Shown one piece after another: positions 36,801 to 44,997 of a DNA stretch of 64,000 bases (position 1 is the first letter of the stretch; each line of letters opens with the position of its first letter). The notes beneath the pieces are model-generated. The model saw nothing but the letters and a program-made list of their open reading frames with translations. It was not told where the DNA came from and ran no database searches. The DNA comes from Desulfovibrio sp. JC022 (GTDB lineage Bacteria > Desulfobacterota > Desulfovibrionia > Desulfovibrionales > Desulfovibrionaceae), in contig NZ_VOPZ01000007.1 of the NCBI RefSeq assembly GCF_010470665.1, forward strand, positions 171,106-235,105. Direction: 5' to 3'. A program made the position numbers and the translations under genes.

Positions 36801-37920
36801 ATGCTTCAATTTTCAGACCTCAGATCCAAGGCTTTGACCTGTATAGAAAAATATGAATCCCTCTGGGGGCGTCTTTGACCACGCACAGAGCAAAGAACGA
36901 CTTGAAGAAATAGAACACGACCTCAGTAAACCCGGCGCATGGGACAAACCTGACGCGCTGACCCCGGTTCTGCGCGAGAAATCCATGCTCGAAGAAAAGG
37001 TCACTTCATATGAAAACCTGACCTCCACAAAAGATGATGTCGAAGAATGGCTGATGATGGCCTCGGAAGATCAGGAGCAGGAAGTTCTTGAAGCCCTTTC
37101 CGAAAACGTTGAAAAACTTGCCAAGCTGGTGGAACAGACCGAGCTGGCAGCCCTGCTTTCCGGGCCGGAAGATAAAAGCACTGCCATTCTGGAAATTCAT
37201 CCCGGAGCAGGCGGAATCGAATCACAGGACTGGGCGGAAATGCTGCTGCGCATGTATTTGCGCTGGGCAGATAAGAGAAACTGGAAAACCAGCTATCTCG
37301 ACTACCAGCCGGATGATGAGGCCGGAATCAAAAGCGTAACCCTGCGCATTGAAGGGCTTTACGCGTACGGCTTCCTTAAAGGTGATGCAGGTATCCACCG
37401 CTTAATTCGAATTTCCCCTTTTGATGCATCAGGCAGAAGACATACGTCTTTCGCGTCAGTGGATGTTTATCCTGAGATCACTCAGGATATAGAAATCGAA
37501 GTCAAGGATGAAGATATACGTCTTGATGTTTTCCGGGCCAGCGGTCCCGGCGGGCAGCACGTTAACAAGACAAACTCTGCGGTACGCATCACCCATCTGC
37601 CCACGAATATTGTTGTTCAGTGCCAGAATGAAAAATCGCAGTTGAAGAACAAAGAAACCGCCATGAAGGTCCTCAAGTCCCGGCTTTACGAGCAGGAACT
37701 CAAGAGACAGGAAGAAAGCAAGAGAGCTGACTACGCCACCAAGGATTCCATCGGATTCGGCAGTCAGATCAGGACATATACTCTGCAACCCTACCGACTG
37801 GTCAAGGACCATCGCTGCGGAGCCGAAGACGGTAATGTCGAAGCGGTTCTGGACGGCGAACTCGACGGCCTGATCAGAAAATACATGCTTGAAGCATACG
37901 GCGGAGAAAATGAGCGCTGA
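36801..37920 (+). CDS. prfB: Peptide chain release factor 2, with programmed +1 frameshift
   Basis: Terminates translation at UGA and UAA. Translation starts at ATG 36801, runs 25 codons to CTT (36873-36875), meets in-frame TGA (36876-36878) and must slip +1 to continue at GAC 36877, giving 372 aa (joined 36801-36875 and 36877-37920). The GGQ peptidyl-hydrolysis motif is in ASGPGGQHVNKT; the tRNA-mimic anticodon-like region lies before it. Reading only from a later ATG (36853) in the second frame would give a wrong N-terminus. It lies 17 bp after lnt and overlaps the GGDEF gene. Confidence 0.97.
36862..36879 (+). promoter_or_regulatory. prfB recoding site
   Basis: TGGGGGCGTCTTTGAC: an internal Shine-Dalgarno-like GGGGG three bases before the slippery CTT, then TGA followed by C. 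Spacing is the same as in E. coli prfB. Low RF2 leaves TGA unread and favours the slip, giving autoregulation. Confidence 0.95.
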
Positions 37921-38761
37921 GTACATCGCTGAAAATGAAGCCAGCCTTCTGGAGGAACTGCTTTCCGTACGGGACAGATTCTGCAATGAAAAAGGTGTCT
38001 GCCACTCTCAGAAATGCCCGGAAGGACTGACCGTAATGAGGCTCTGTCCGGGGATGACTCTTGAGGCATGGGAGATACTGGCGGAAAGACACGGTCTTAA
38101 CGACTGGATGACCATGCCCCTTGACCAGAACATGGCTCCGCACCTGAATCATATTCAATCCGTGCTGCAAGAACTTTCCTACAAAACAGAGCACGACCCG
38201 CTGACCGGTCTCTCAAACCGCAGGGTCTTTGAAAGAACCCTTGATCAGGAAATTGAAAGGACCAGAAGGGCCAAGACCCCGCTGACCCTTGCCATACTTG
38301 ATCTTGATAATTTCAAAAAGGTTAACGATACGTGGGGGCACCTGAAAGGTGATGAAGTCTTGATCGACTTTGCAGACCTCCTCTCCCAGAATTCACGGCG
38401 CTACGATCTGGTAGCCCGCATCGGCGGGGAAGAATTTGCAATCATCCTTTCCGGGGTGGGGCTGGTCAAAGCCAAACAGCTTATGGAAAGATTGTTGGAT
38501 AAAGTACGCGATCTTACCTTTGCCAAGCCGGGCAGCAATGAAAGCTTTTCAATTACCTGCTCTGCGGGAATATCCTGCTTCAAAGGCATGGTGGATATTG
38601 AAATGCACGAACTGATCAGCAAAGCGGACAAAGCTCTATATGAAGCCAAAAAGTCCGGTAAGGATCAGGTCTGCTCCGCCGACATTCTTGATTTTGAAAC
38701 AGTGACCAAGGAAACCCTTGTACACGCCAATGAAAAAAAATTTTTATTCACGGGAAACTAA
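37910..38761 (+). CDS. Diguanylate cyclase (GGDEF) with a Cys-rich N-terminus
   Basis: Makes c-di-GMP from two GTP. 283 aa; the C-terminal GGDEF domain (about 105-265) has an intact active site GGEEF and an RxxD inhibitory site (RRYD) exactly five residues before it, so product inhibition is expected. The about 100-residue N-terminal region has no membrane segment and carries four Cys as C25-x5-C31-x4-C36-x9-C46, possibly a metal or redox sensor. I chose ATG 37910 with GGAG upstream, overlapping the prfB stop by 11 bp; TTG 37889 is also possible. Confidence 0.88.
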   Translation: MSAEYIAENEASLLEELLSVRDRFCNEKGVCHSQKCPEGLTVMRLCPGMTLEAWEILAERHGLNDWMTMPLDQNMAPHLNHIQSVLQELSYKTEHDPLTGLSNRRVFERTLDQEIERTRRAKTPLTLAILDLDNFKKVNDTWGHLKGDEVLIDFADLLSQNSRRYDLVARIGGEEFAIILSGVGLVKAKQLMERLLDKVRDLTFAKPGSNESFSITCSAGISCFKGMVDIEMHELISKADKALYEAKKSGKDQVCSADILDFETVTKETLVHANEKKFLFTGN

Positions 38762-38774
38762 AGCCGCACTCTCG

Positions 38775-38794
38775 AAATAAATTTCTATTTATTT
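38775..38794. other. AT-rich palindrome, AAATAAAT-N4-ATTTATTT type (site C)
   Basis: AAATAAAT (38775-38782), TTCT, ATTTATTT (38787-38794). Same arms and spacing as sites at 17209 and 51265. It is 14 bp after the GGDEF stop and 51 bp before the FlhG-like start. Confidence 0.5.
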
Positions 38795-38844
38795 TGAATC
38801 TCTATTAAATTTTATTGTTACCCTAATAAAGGAACATATAAGAC

Positions 38845-39669
38845 ATGATCAACGCCAACAAAACACTAAGCCTTGCTATCATGAGCGGTAAGGGCGGAGT
38901 CGGTAAAACCAACCTTTCCCTTAATCTTTCCTATGCCCTGAACACCGGGGGCAACAGCCTGCTGCTCATGGACTGCGACCTCGGACTGGCCAACCTCGAC
39001 GTTCTGCTGGGCATTTCCCCGGAATCAAATATGCAGGACCTGCTCACCAGCGGAGCCAAACCTTCCGATATTGTAATCCCCATTGAGGAAGGAAAGAAAT
39101 TTGACATCCTTCCCGCTGCTTCCGGTGTACCGGAACTGGTTGAAATGGACGAGGATATGCAGGACCTTCTGTTCAGCAAAATAACCAACCTTGTGGGCGG
39201 TTACCAGTATCTGGTGCTCGACCTTGGCGCGGGAATCAACGGCACAGTTCTTTCTTTTGCCGCCATGACCCAGATGAGAATTGTGGTAATCACCCCGGAA
39301 CCGACATCCCTGACCGACAGCTACGCCCTGATTAAGGTATTGCATTCTCAACACAATGTCAGTGATTTCAATATCATAGTCAATCAGGCTTCCAATGAAA
39401 AAGAAGCAAGAGAAACATTTGAACGCCTGAACATGGCCTGCGAAAAATTTCTTAATATTAAGTTGAAAAATATGGGTCATGTGCGTTATGATCCTGCGGT
39501 AACAGAAGCTGTAAGACGGCAGATTCCTTTTATTAAGTATGCTCCCAAATCTGAAGCCAGCCGGGATATCCTCAATATTGCGGTTAAAATTCAGAAGATC
39601 AGGATGGAAAATATGGGCAGACTCAGTGAAAGACCTGTCATGAAAAAATTTCCAACACTAGACGAGTAA
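38845..39669 (+). CDS. MinD/ParA-family ATPase, FlhG-like
   Basis: Deviant Walker A P-loop ATPase, 274 aa: MSGKGGVGKTNLSLNLSYAL with the signature lysine, MDCDLGLANLDVLLG (switch I region) and LVLDLGAG (switch II). The NLDVLLG run and VITPEPTSLTDSYALIK are characteristic of FlhG/FleN/YlxH, which limit flagellar number or placement, more than of MinD. No C-terminal amphipathic MinD helix is obvious. No flhF or flagellar gene adjoins it, so a role in another polar process is open. Confidence 0.82.
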   Translation: MINANKTLSLAIMSGKGGVGKTNLSLNLSYALNTGGNSLLLMDCDLGLANLDVLLGISPESNMQDLLTSGAKPSDIVIPIEEGKKFDILPAASGVPELVEMDEDMQDLLFSKITNLVGGYQYLVLDLGAGINGTVLSFAAMTQMRIVVITPEPTSLTDSYALIKVLHSQHNVSDFNIIVNQASNEKEARETFERLNMACEKFLNIKLKNMGHVRYDPAVTEAVRRQIPFIKYAPKSEASRDILNIAVKIQKIRMENMGRLSERPVMKKFPTLDE

Positions 39670-39675
39670 TTATGC

Positions 39676-39705
39676 TTGACGAAAAGGGTAACTTTTCGGC
39701 ATAGT
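39676..39705 (+). promoter_or_regulatory. Promoter with internal operator-like palindrome before the HU/IHF gene
   Basis: TTGACG (39676-39681), 18 bp, CATAGT (39700-39705). The spacer holds a perfect CGAAAAG-N5-CTTTTCG inverted repeat (39680-39698), placed where a repressor would block RNA polymerase. Confidence 0.5.
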
Positions 39706-39763
39706 TGTACTAGAAATGGTAAAAACACTAGCTCGTCACACTCAACACGATGTGGGAGAGGAC

Positions 39764-40039
39764 ATGAACAAAAGCGAACTGATCAAGAGTCTTGCGGAAG
39801 AAAGAGGTCTCCACGTGGATGAATCTGCCGAAATTGTTGATGCATTTGTTGATGCAATCAAAGAGGCGCTTGTTCGCGGCGACAGAGTTGAAATCAGAGG
39901 ATTCGGCAGCTTTAAGATGAAAGAATACAAAGGCTACACCGGACGTAATCCCAAGACAGGTGACGTTGTTGACGTTACCCCTAAAAAACTGCCTTTTTTC
40001 CGCCCCGGTAAAGAGCTGAAAGAATATCTGAACGGTTAA
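39764..40039 (+). CDS. HU/IHF-family DNA-binding protein
   Basis: Second nucleoid protein of the window, 91 aa, distinct from the one at 24475. It opens MNKSELIKSLAEERGLHVDESAEIV and carries the beta-arm signature GFGSFKMKEYKGYTGRNPKTGDVV. Features such as the PFFRPGKELKEYLNG end fit IHF-like subunits, but alpha or beta cannot be assigned. I chose ATG 39764 (GGGAGAGG upstream). Its TAA overlaps the ATG of the selenoprotein gene (TAATG), so the two are coupled. Confidence 0.9.
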   Translation: MNKSELIKSLAEERGLHVDESAEIVDAFVDAIKEALVRGDRVEIRGFGSFKMKEYKGYTGRNPKTGDVVDVTPKKLPFFRPGKELKEYLNG

Positions 40040-40926
40040 TGCGGCTTCTTATAGTTGTTTTTCTTATCCTTGCCAGCATGGGAACCTCAATGGCCCACGC
40101 TGGCAAGGATGTACTGTTGTCTATTGCCGACACCGCTAATACTTTCGGGACTGTCAATCCCTGCCCCACCTGAGGAAACAAGACCCTTGGCGGACTGGCC
40201 CGGCGGGCCGGATATCTTCAGGATTTACGGGTAGCACAAAAGCATGACGTCCTGATACTGGGCGGTGCGTATGAATTTCTGCCGACCTCCGGCGAAAAAT
40301 TTTCCGATAAAAAACGAAATGCGCTGACTGAAGCTTTCCAAATCATTAATTATGATTTAGGAATTCTTAGTCCTGCTGAATTGAGTTTTCTGCAAAAATC
40401 CCCCACGGGAATTCCGCAAAACTGGATCGGCAACACAGAAGCACAGATTATCAACAAGCCCCTTGCCCATGGCAGAAAGGCGGTCATAATCGTACTTCCC
40501 TACCTTGAAAAAGGGTCCGACGACCTTCCTGATGATCTTATTGATGAATGCGCCACACTGATCAAAGAACACAGGAATAAAGCGGATCTAGTAATTACCA
40601 TGAGCTCATGGGGTTACTTCAGGGAGAAAAAATTTCTCGCCAATCCGGTCATTGGCGAGGCTCCCCCGGACATTCTCCTGGGAAGCGGTGACGGACCGGG
40701 AATGTCCGGTAGTCTTACCGCAAAAGGCAAGACTTTGTGGGTTCGCAGCTACCCTACCGGAAAAGCGGTTAATAGGATCGACATTTACGACTGGCCCTCA
40801 AGAGCTGATGATTTCAAATGGTCTTCCGGGCAAAATGTAAAATGGTTCTTGCAGACTCTGACGGAAAAACTCCGTGAGGCACCTGAAGCCGTAAAGCTGC
40901 TCAGTGGTATTTCGGACGATAAGTAA
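40039..40926 (+). CDS. UshA-like selenoprotein (TGA read as selenocysteine)
   Basis: Predicted exported protein, 295 aa, with one in-frame TGA at 40171-40173 (residue 45) read as Sec. The start ATG overlaps the previous stop. A signal peptide (about 1-21: MRLLIVVFLILASMGTSMAHA) is followed by DVLLSIADTANTFGTVNPCPT-U-GNKTLGGLARRAGYL. The CPxU-then-GGLARRA pattern is that of UshA-like metallophosphatase-related (seleno)proteins of Deltaproteobacteria. The frame after TGA stays open for 250 codons with normal codon use and ends GISDDK. A GC-rich hairpin follows the TGA. Metallophosphatase motifs beyond the N-terminal SIADTANT are weak, so activity is uncertain. Alternative: a nonsense-mutated gene, less likely given the conserved context. 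Confidence 0.8.
40171..40209 (+). promoter_or_regulatory. Candidate bacterial SECIS element
   Basis: TGA codon at 40171, then a hairpin GGCCC (40197-40201), GGC loop, GGGCC (40205-40209), starting 23 bases after the TGA, within the range used by SelB-dependent hairpins in coding sequence. Confidence 0.55.
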
Positions 40927-40948
40927 AATTAATTTGGAGGCTTAGACA

Positions 40949-41827
40949 ATGACATTCCAAGGAGCATTCACTGCTCTGGTCACTCCGTTCAAAAACGGGG
41001 AGATTGATCAGGACGCATACCGCGAACTGATCGAGTGGCAGATTGAACAGGGGATCGACGGTCTTGTACCTTGCGGTACTACCGGCGAAGCGGCAACAAT
41101 GACCCATGACGAACAAGGTGAGGTTATTAGAATCTGTGTCGAGCAGGCCAAGGGACGTGTCCCGGTCATCGCCGGCGCGGGTTCAAACAATACTAAGGAA
41201 GCCGTAAACCTGACTAAGCTTGCTAAACAGGCAGGCGCAGACGCCACCCTCCAGATTACACCTTACTATAATAAACCGACTCCTGCGGGCTTGCTGGCGC
41301 ATTTCAAAGCCCTTTCCGAAGAGGCATCCATGCCCTTCATTCTTTACAATGTGCCCGGTAGGACAGGACTCAACGCCCTTCCTGAAACCATCGCCATGAT
41401 CGCAAATCAAGTTCCTGACGTGGTTGGCGTAAAGGAAGCAACTGCCAATCTCGGACAGGTTTCCGATGTAATCGAGCAGTGCCCCGAAGGTTTCACCGTA
41501 CTTTCCGGCGATGACTTCACTGTACTGCCCCTGCTCTCCCTTGGCGGGCACGGCGTAATTTCCGTTGTTTCCAACATTATGCCTAAAACAATGTCCGACA
41601 TGTGCGCGGCATTCAAGGCCGGAGACATGAAAAAAGCACAGGAACTGCACTTCAAAATGCAGCCTGTTAACAGGGTCATGTTTGTTGAAACCAACCCTAT
41701 TCCGGTCAAAACTGCACTGGGTATGATGGGTAGGTTCGAGACTTCCTTCAGGCTGCCACTGGTTCCGCTCATGGAAGAAAGCAGTGCCAAGCTTGAAGCT
41801 CAGCTCAAAGCAAGCGGCCTGATCTAG
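40949..41827 (+). CDS. dapA: 4-hydroxy-tetrahydrodipicolinate synthase
   Basis: First committed step of lysine and DAP synthesis: condenses pyruvate with aspartate semialdehyde. 292 aa, normal length. GTTGEAATM (pyruvate loop), YNVPGRTG with the catalytic-triad Tyr, and the Schiff-base Lys in VVGVKEATANL are all visible. GGAGG sits upstream of the ATG, 22 bp after the selenoprotein gene; a strong terminator follows. Confidence 0.96.
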   Translation: MTFQGAFTALVTPFKNGEIDQDAYRELIEWQIEQGIDGLVPCGTTGEAATMTHDEQGEVIRICVEQAKGRVPVIAGAGSNNTKEAVNLTKLAKQAGADATLQITPYYNKPTPAGLLAHFKALSEEASMPFILYNVPGRTGLNALPETIAMIANQVPDVVGVKEATANLGQVSDVIEQCPEGFTVLSGDDFTVLPLLSLGGHGVISVVSNIMPKTMSDMCAAFKAGDMKKAQELHFKMQPVNRVMFVETNPIPVKTALGMMGRFETSFRLPLVPLMEESSAKLEAQLKASGLI

Positions 41828-41850
41828 ATCGCTTTAGCAATACAATTTAA

Positions 41851-41884
41851 AATCCCCGCACGGTTCACCGTGCGGGGATTTCTT
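41851..41884 (+). terminator. Terminator of dapA
   Basis: AATCCCCGCACGG (41851-41863) and CCGTGCGGGGATT (41868-41880), perfect stem with TTCA loop, then TCTTTG. Confidence 0.92.
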
Positions 41885-41890
41885 TGTTTG

Positions 41891-41995
41891 GATGCGCTAC
41901 GCGCTTTTATTAAAAGATTTAGCCTCCGGCGGCCAAAGACCCCTTTAAAAAGGGTTCTCTGGACTCTCCTAAACTTTTTATTATGCTTCGCAGCG
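41891..41995 (+). repeat. Intergenic GCCTCCGGCGGC repeat, copy 4
   Basis: GATGCGCTACGCGC start, GCCTCCGGCGGC at 41922-41933, hairpin CCCCTTT/AAAAGGGTT, CTCTGGACTCTCC, ACTTTTTATTATGCTTCGC end. It follows the dapA terminator and lies 14 bp before the convergent CGGC gene. Confidence 0.8.
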
Positions 41996-42008
41996 TTGTT
42001 TTATAATT

Positions 42009-42386
42009 TTACTTAAAGACCTCAGGCGTATATCCTTCCGGGAGATGGGCTGTTCCTTTGATTACCGGAATGCCTACCTCTGAAGCAGCGTTGCCCGCCA
42101 ACTCATCAATATTATCGCAGAATCCGTTTCCTAATTTCCAGCCATCCTGTGCTTTATTGGAGAAAGAACAGGTCACGACATGAACGGATTCAGCACCTTT
42201 GGCTTTTAAAATCTTGACCATATCCGTAAAGTTATCACCGGGGCAACGGCAGGTAAAAACTCCTGCCAGTGAACATTCAGAATAACCACTGAACGCCTGA
42301 AGAGTCTGGTCGTGACTTTTAATGCAATTGGTCAGCGGACATTTATGTTCATTCTTTTCACAGCGGATCATTCCTATCTTACTCAT
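42009..42386 (-). CDS. CGGC-domain protein
   Basis: 125-aa protein of the CGGC domain family, thought to bind metal through conserved Cys; function unknown. It opens MSKIGMIRCEKNEHKCPLTNC, has CSLAGVFTCRCPGDNF in the middle (the CGGC motif place, here CRCP) and VHVVTCSFSNK later, eight Cys in all. I chose ATG 42386, which has GGAGG upstream and lies 14 bp after the NifX-like gene; the frame is open further left through the Gly/Arg repeats of that gene, which is spurious. Cotranscribed with the NifX-like gene. Confidence 0.82.
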   Translation of the reverse strand: MSKIGMIRCEKNEHKCPLTNCIKSHDQTLQAFSGYSECSLAGVFTCRCPGDNFTDMVKILKAKGAESVHVVTCSFSNKAQDGWKLGNGFCDNIDELAGNAASEVGIPVIKGTAHLPEGYTPEVFK

Positions 42387-42400
42387 CCTGATCCTCCCGC

Positions 42401-42907
42401 CTAATACTGTCCGCCGCCCATACCACGGCCACCGCCGCCCATACCGCGACCGCCGCTGCCCATACCACGGCCTCCACCAGCCATACCCATTCCGCGTCCT
42501 GTTCCGCCCATACGGCGGCAACCACCACCAAAACGACTTAAGTTATTTGGAGATCTCTTAAGATCAGCAACGGGCCGGCCTGAACCTCCAAATTCAGCCA
42601 CATAATTATCTGACAATTCACGCACAGTACCTGAATCAGCGGTAACCATTTCAATACGTCCAGCCTGCAAAGCCTGTTCAGCCTTTGGGCCGAATGTACC
42701 GGAAATAGCCACATTAACACCCTGATCAGCCAGCAACTGCGCAGTCTGCAAGCCTGCACCGCCAGCAACCTGCGCATTTGCAGAATTATCAACAAAACGG
42801 TTTTCACCGGTTTCGCTATTAAAAATGACAAAACCAGCAGCCCTGCCGAAACGAGGTTCAAACGGACTGTCCACATTAGAATTATTTGCACTTACAGCGA
42901 TAAGCAT
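42401..42907 (-). CDS. NifX/NifB-C-like (dinitrogenase iron-molybdenum cofactor) protein with Gly-Arg-Met tail
   Basis: 168 aa. The N-terminal about 110 residues are the dinitrogenase iron-molybdenum cofactor fold (MLIAVSANNSNVDSPFEPRFGRA, GGAGLQTAQLLADQGVNV, GTFGPKAEQALQAG), which binds Fe-Mo or Fe-S clusters in Nif proteins and appears in sulfate reducers outside nitrogen fixation. The tail (about 127-168) contains CRRMGG and five GRGMG-type repeats ending GGGQY. AGGAGG precedes the ATG at 42907. It leads a two-gene unit with the CGGC protein; both look metal-related. No nif genes are present. Confidence 0.82.
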   Translation of the reverse strand: MLIAVSANNSNVDSPFEPRFGRAAGFVIFNSETGENRFVDNSANAQVAGGAGLQTAQLLADQGVNVAISGTFGPKAEQALQAGRIEMVTADSGTVRELSDNYVAEFGGSGRPVADLKRSPNNLSRFGGGCRRMGGTGRGMGMAGGGRGMGSGGRGMGGGGRGMGGGQY

Positions 42908-43018
42908 AATGCCTCCTGTTCTGATATTAATTACTCATTTCAACTAAAGCATAAATGAATCCAACCAGAACTTCGCCTTAAGATACAACCAGTTACATAT
43001 TTAGCCTTAAAACAACTC

Positions 43019-43063
43019 GGCGCATAATTAGCCCAACTCTCTAATATAGGACAATTATGCGCC
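43019..43063 (-). other. Inverted repeat between the GNAT and NifX-like genes
   Basis: GGCGCATAATT (43019-43029) and AATTATGCGCC (43053-43063), 11-bp perfect arms, 23-nt loop. A T4 run follows on the minus strand a few bases later; a terminator for the GNAT gene or an operator for the NifX-like gene are both possible. Confidence 0.5.
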
Positions 43064-43115
43064 TTAAATTATAGCGTAAAAACAAATTTCGAAAATTAAC
43101 TGAATCCGATTAGTA

Positions 43116-43673
43116 TCATCCATACTGCTTTGCCCGCCAATCTTCCCGAGTCATCCTGTAAAGAACATGTTTTCGCAATGAACTGTTCCGAGGGACTGAC
43201 GGATGCTCGAAAGTTTCACTATTGTAAGCCATGCCAAGCCTCTTCATCACGGCTTGTGACGGACTATTCTCGATCGCGGTAAAAGCCACAATTTCATCAA
43301 GATCAAGCTCCGTAAAACCATAATTTAAAGCAAATCTTGCGGCCTCAGTGGCATATCCATGTCCCCAAAATTGTTTATCGAGTCGCCAGCCAACTTCAAC
43401 GCACGGAGAAAAAGGCAATTTAACAATCGGAACATGCAAACCGACAAATCCTATAAATGGCGCAACACCTGGAATCTCCACGGCCCAAAAACCCCAGCCC
43501 CGTTCCTCAATCAATGCATTTATTGCATCTGCATTGGCGTCACTTTCTGCTTTTGAAAGAGGAGCATAAAAATAGCGCATAACATCCGGGTCCGCATTAA
43601 TCCGGGCAAGCGGAGCATAATCGGAAGGTTTCCACCCCCGCAAAATTAGTCTCTTTGTTTTATGTCGGGTCAT
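43116..43673 (-). CDS. GNAT-family N-acetyltransferase (RimJ/RimL-like)
   Basis: 185-aa acetyl-CoA-dependent acetyltransferase. TKRLILRGWKPSDYAPLARI is the typical RimL-like opening; EVGWRLDKQFWGHGYATEAARFALNYGF holds the acetyl-CoA pyrophosphate loop (Q/R-x-x-G-x-A analogue GHGYAT), and IENSPSQAVMKRLGM the C-terminal motif. It may modify protein N-termini or small amines; the substrate is unknown. Single-gene unit; the ATG lacks a clear ribosome site. Confidence 0.85.
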   Translation of the reverse strand: MTRHKTKRLILRGWKPSDYAPLARINADPDVMRYFYAPLSKAESDANADAINALIEERGWGFWAVEIPGVAPFIGFVGLHVPIVKLPFSPCVEVGWRLDKQFWGHGYATEAARFALNYGFTELDLDEIVAFTAIENSPSQAVMKRLGMAYNSETFEHPSVPRNSSLRKHVLYRMTREDWRAKQYG

Positions 43674-43739
43674 ACTTTAATTAATATACTAAAATTGAGT
43701 CCTCTGTAAATTTCAACTGCAATAAATTGTTGCCCAAAT

Positions 43740-43775
43740 AAAAAAAGCAGTCCGGCCTCAAAAGACCAAACTGCT
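43740..43775 (-). terminator. Terminator of the leu operon
   Basis: On the minus strand AGCAGT (43775-43770) pairs with ACTGCT (43751-43746) across an internally pairing loop, then T7. It lies beyond repeat copy 5, downstream of leuB. Confidence 0.65.
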
Positions 43776-43821
43776 CAAAATATACAACGACCTTCAAACG
43801 GAGACAGTCTAAAAAATCTAT

Positions 43822-43909
43822 ATGCGAAGCAAACCAAAAGGTTTTGAAAGGATGGGGTCTGGGGAAGAAAAACTTTTGCAAAAGTTTTCCTTCCCCAGCC
43901 GCCGGAGGC
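43822..43909 (-). repeat. Intergenic GCCTCCGGCGGC repeat, copy 5
   Basis: Minus orientation: GCCTCCGGCGGC (43909-43898), then a long hairpin GGGGAAGG.AAAACTTTT/AAAAGTTTT.CTTCCCC, and GCTTCGCAT at the far end. It starts 5 bp after the leuB stop. Confidence 0.82.
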
Positions 43910-43914
43910 AATTC

Positions 43915-44982
43915 TTACAAATTCTTAATAACGGCTTCACCCATTTCGGTGCAGCCTACGAGCTTGCCGCCCTCATCCATGATATCTCCGGTACGCAGCC
44001 CTTCGGACAGGGTCTTTTCTACTGCGGCCTCAATGCAATCAGCTTCTTCAGTCATGCTGAAAGAATAGCGCAGCATCATGGCGATGGACAAAATAGTTGC
44101 CAGCGGGTTGGCTTTATTCTCGCCTGCGATATCCGGTGCGGAACCGTGGATGGGTTCGTACAGGCCGGGGTTGGATGCGCCAAGCGATGCGGAAGGCAGC
44201 ATGCCGATGGACCCGGTGATAACGGAAGCTTCATCGGAAAGAATGTCACCGAACAGGTTTCCGGTCACGATGACGTCGAACTGGGAAGGATCGCGCACAA
44301 GCTGCATGGCGGCGTTATCCACATACATGTGGGTCAGCTCAATATCGGGATAATCCTCGGAGACTTCTATGACGATCTCACGCCATACACGGGAAACATC
44401 CAGCACGTTGGCTTTATCCACGGAACAAAGCTTCTTGTTGCGTTTCTGTGCAGCTTCAAAAGCAACTTTAGCGATGCGTTTTACTTCATGCTCGTAGTAA
44501 ACCATGGTGTTGTAGCCCATGCGTTCGCCGTTTTCTTCCTTGGTACCGCGAGGTTCACCAAAGTAGATACCGCCAGTCAATTCACGGACAACCATGATGT
44601 CGATGCCCTTTTCAACAATGTCAGGACGCAGAAAACAGGCATCTTTGAGCTGAGGAAACAGAGCAGCAGGACGCAGGTTGGCGAAGAGAGAAAGCTCTTT
44701 ACGAATACCGAGCAGACCTTTTTCGGGACGAATTGCGGGATCAATGGTGTCCCACTTAGGGCCGCCCACCGCGCCGAGCAGTACAGCATCAGACTCTTTG
44801 CAAGCCTTGACGGTTTCGTCCGGGAGCGGAACTCCGGTAGCATCGATAGCTGCGCCGCCGATGAGTGCTTCAGTTGTCTCAATTTTGTGACCGAATTTTT
44901 CACCGATTACGTCCAGGACTTTGACGCCCTGAGCCATGATTTCCGGCCCGATTCCGTCACCGGGCATTACGCATATTTTCAT
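43915..44982 (-). CDS. leuB: 3-isopropylmalate dehydrogenase
   Basis: Third step of leucine synthesis; NAD-dependent oxidative decarboxylation. 355 aa. [16 protein letters not shown] opens it; the substrate-binding [14 protein letters not shown], the catalytic [15 protein letters not shown] Lys, and the NAD and metal motif [25 protein letters not shown] are all present. Last gene of leuA-leuC-leuD-leuB. Confidence 0.97.
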   Translation of the reverse strand: MKICVMPGDGIGPEIMAQGVKVLDVIGEKFGHKIETTEALIGGAAIDATGVPLPDETVKACKESDAVLLGAVGGPKWDTIDPAIRPEKGLLGIRKELSLFANLRPAALFPQLKDACFLRPDIVEKGIDIMVVRELTGGIYFGEPRGTKEENGERMGYNTMVYYEHEVKRIAKVAFEAAQKRNKKLCSVDKANVLDVSRVWREIVIEVSEDYPDIELTHMYVDNAAMQLVRDPSQFDVIVTGNLFGDILSDEASVITGSIGMLPSASLGASNPGLYEPIHGSAPDIAGENKANPLATILSIAMMLRYSFSMTEEADCIEAAVEKTLSEGLRTGDIMDEGGKLVGCTEMGEAVIKNL

Positions 44983-44997
44983 TTTAAATCCCTATAT

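Noticed and set aside
36853-37920. RF2 gene starting at ATG 36853
   Set aside because: It ignores the conserved first 25 codons and frameshift site; the true start is 36801.
40381-40926. Separate 181-aa gene starting inside the selenoprotein frame
   Set aside because: It is the in-frame C-terminal part of the protein interrupted by the Sec TGA; its start (TTG 40381) has no ribosome site.
42387-42521. N-terminal extension of the CGGC protein (GRRWPWYGRR-like repeats)
   Set aside because: It is the Gly-Arg-Met repeat region of the NifX-like gene read in another frame; ATG 42386 with GGAGG is the start.
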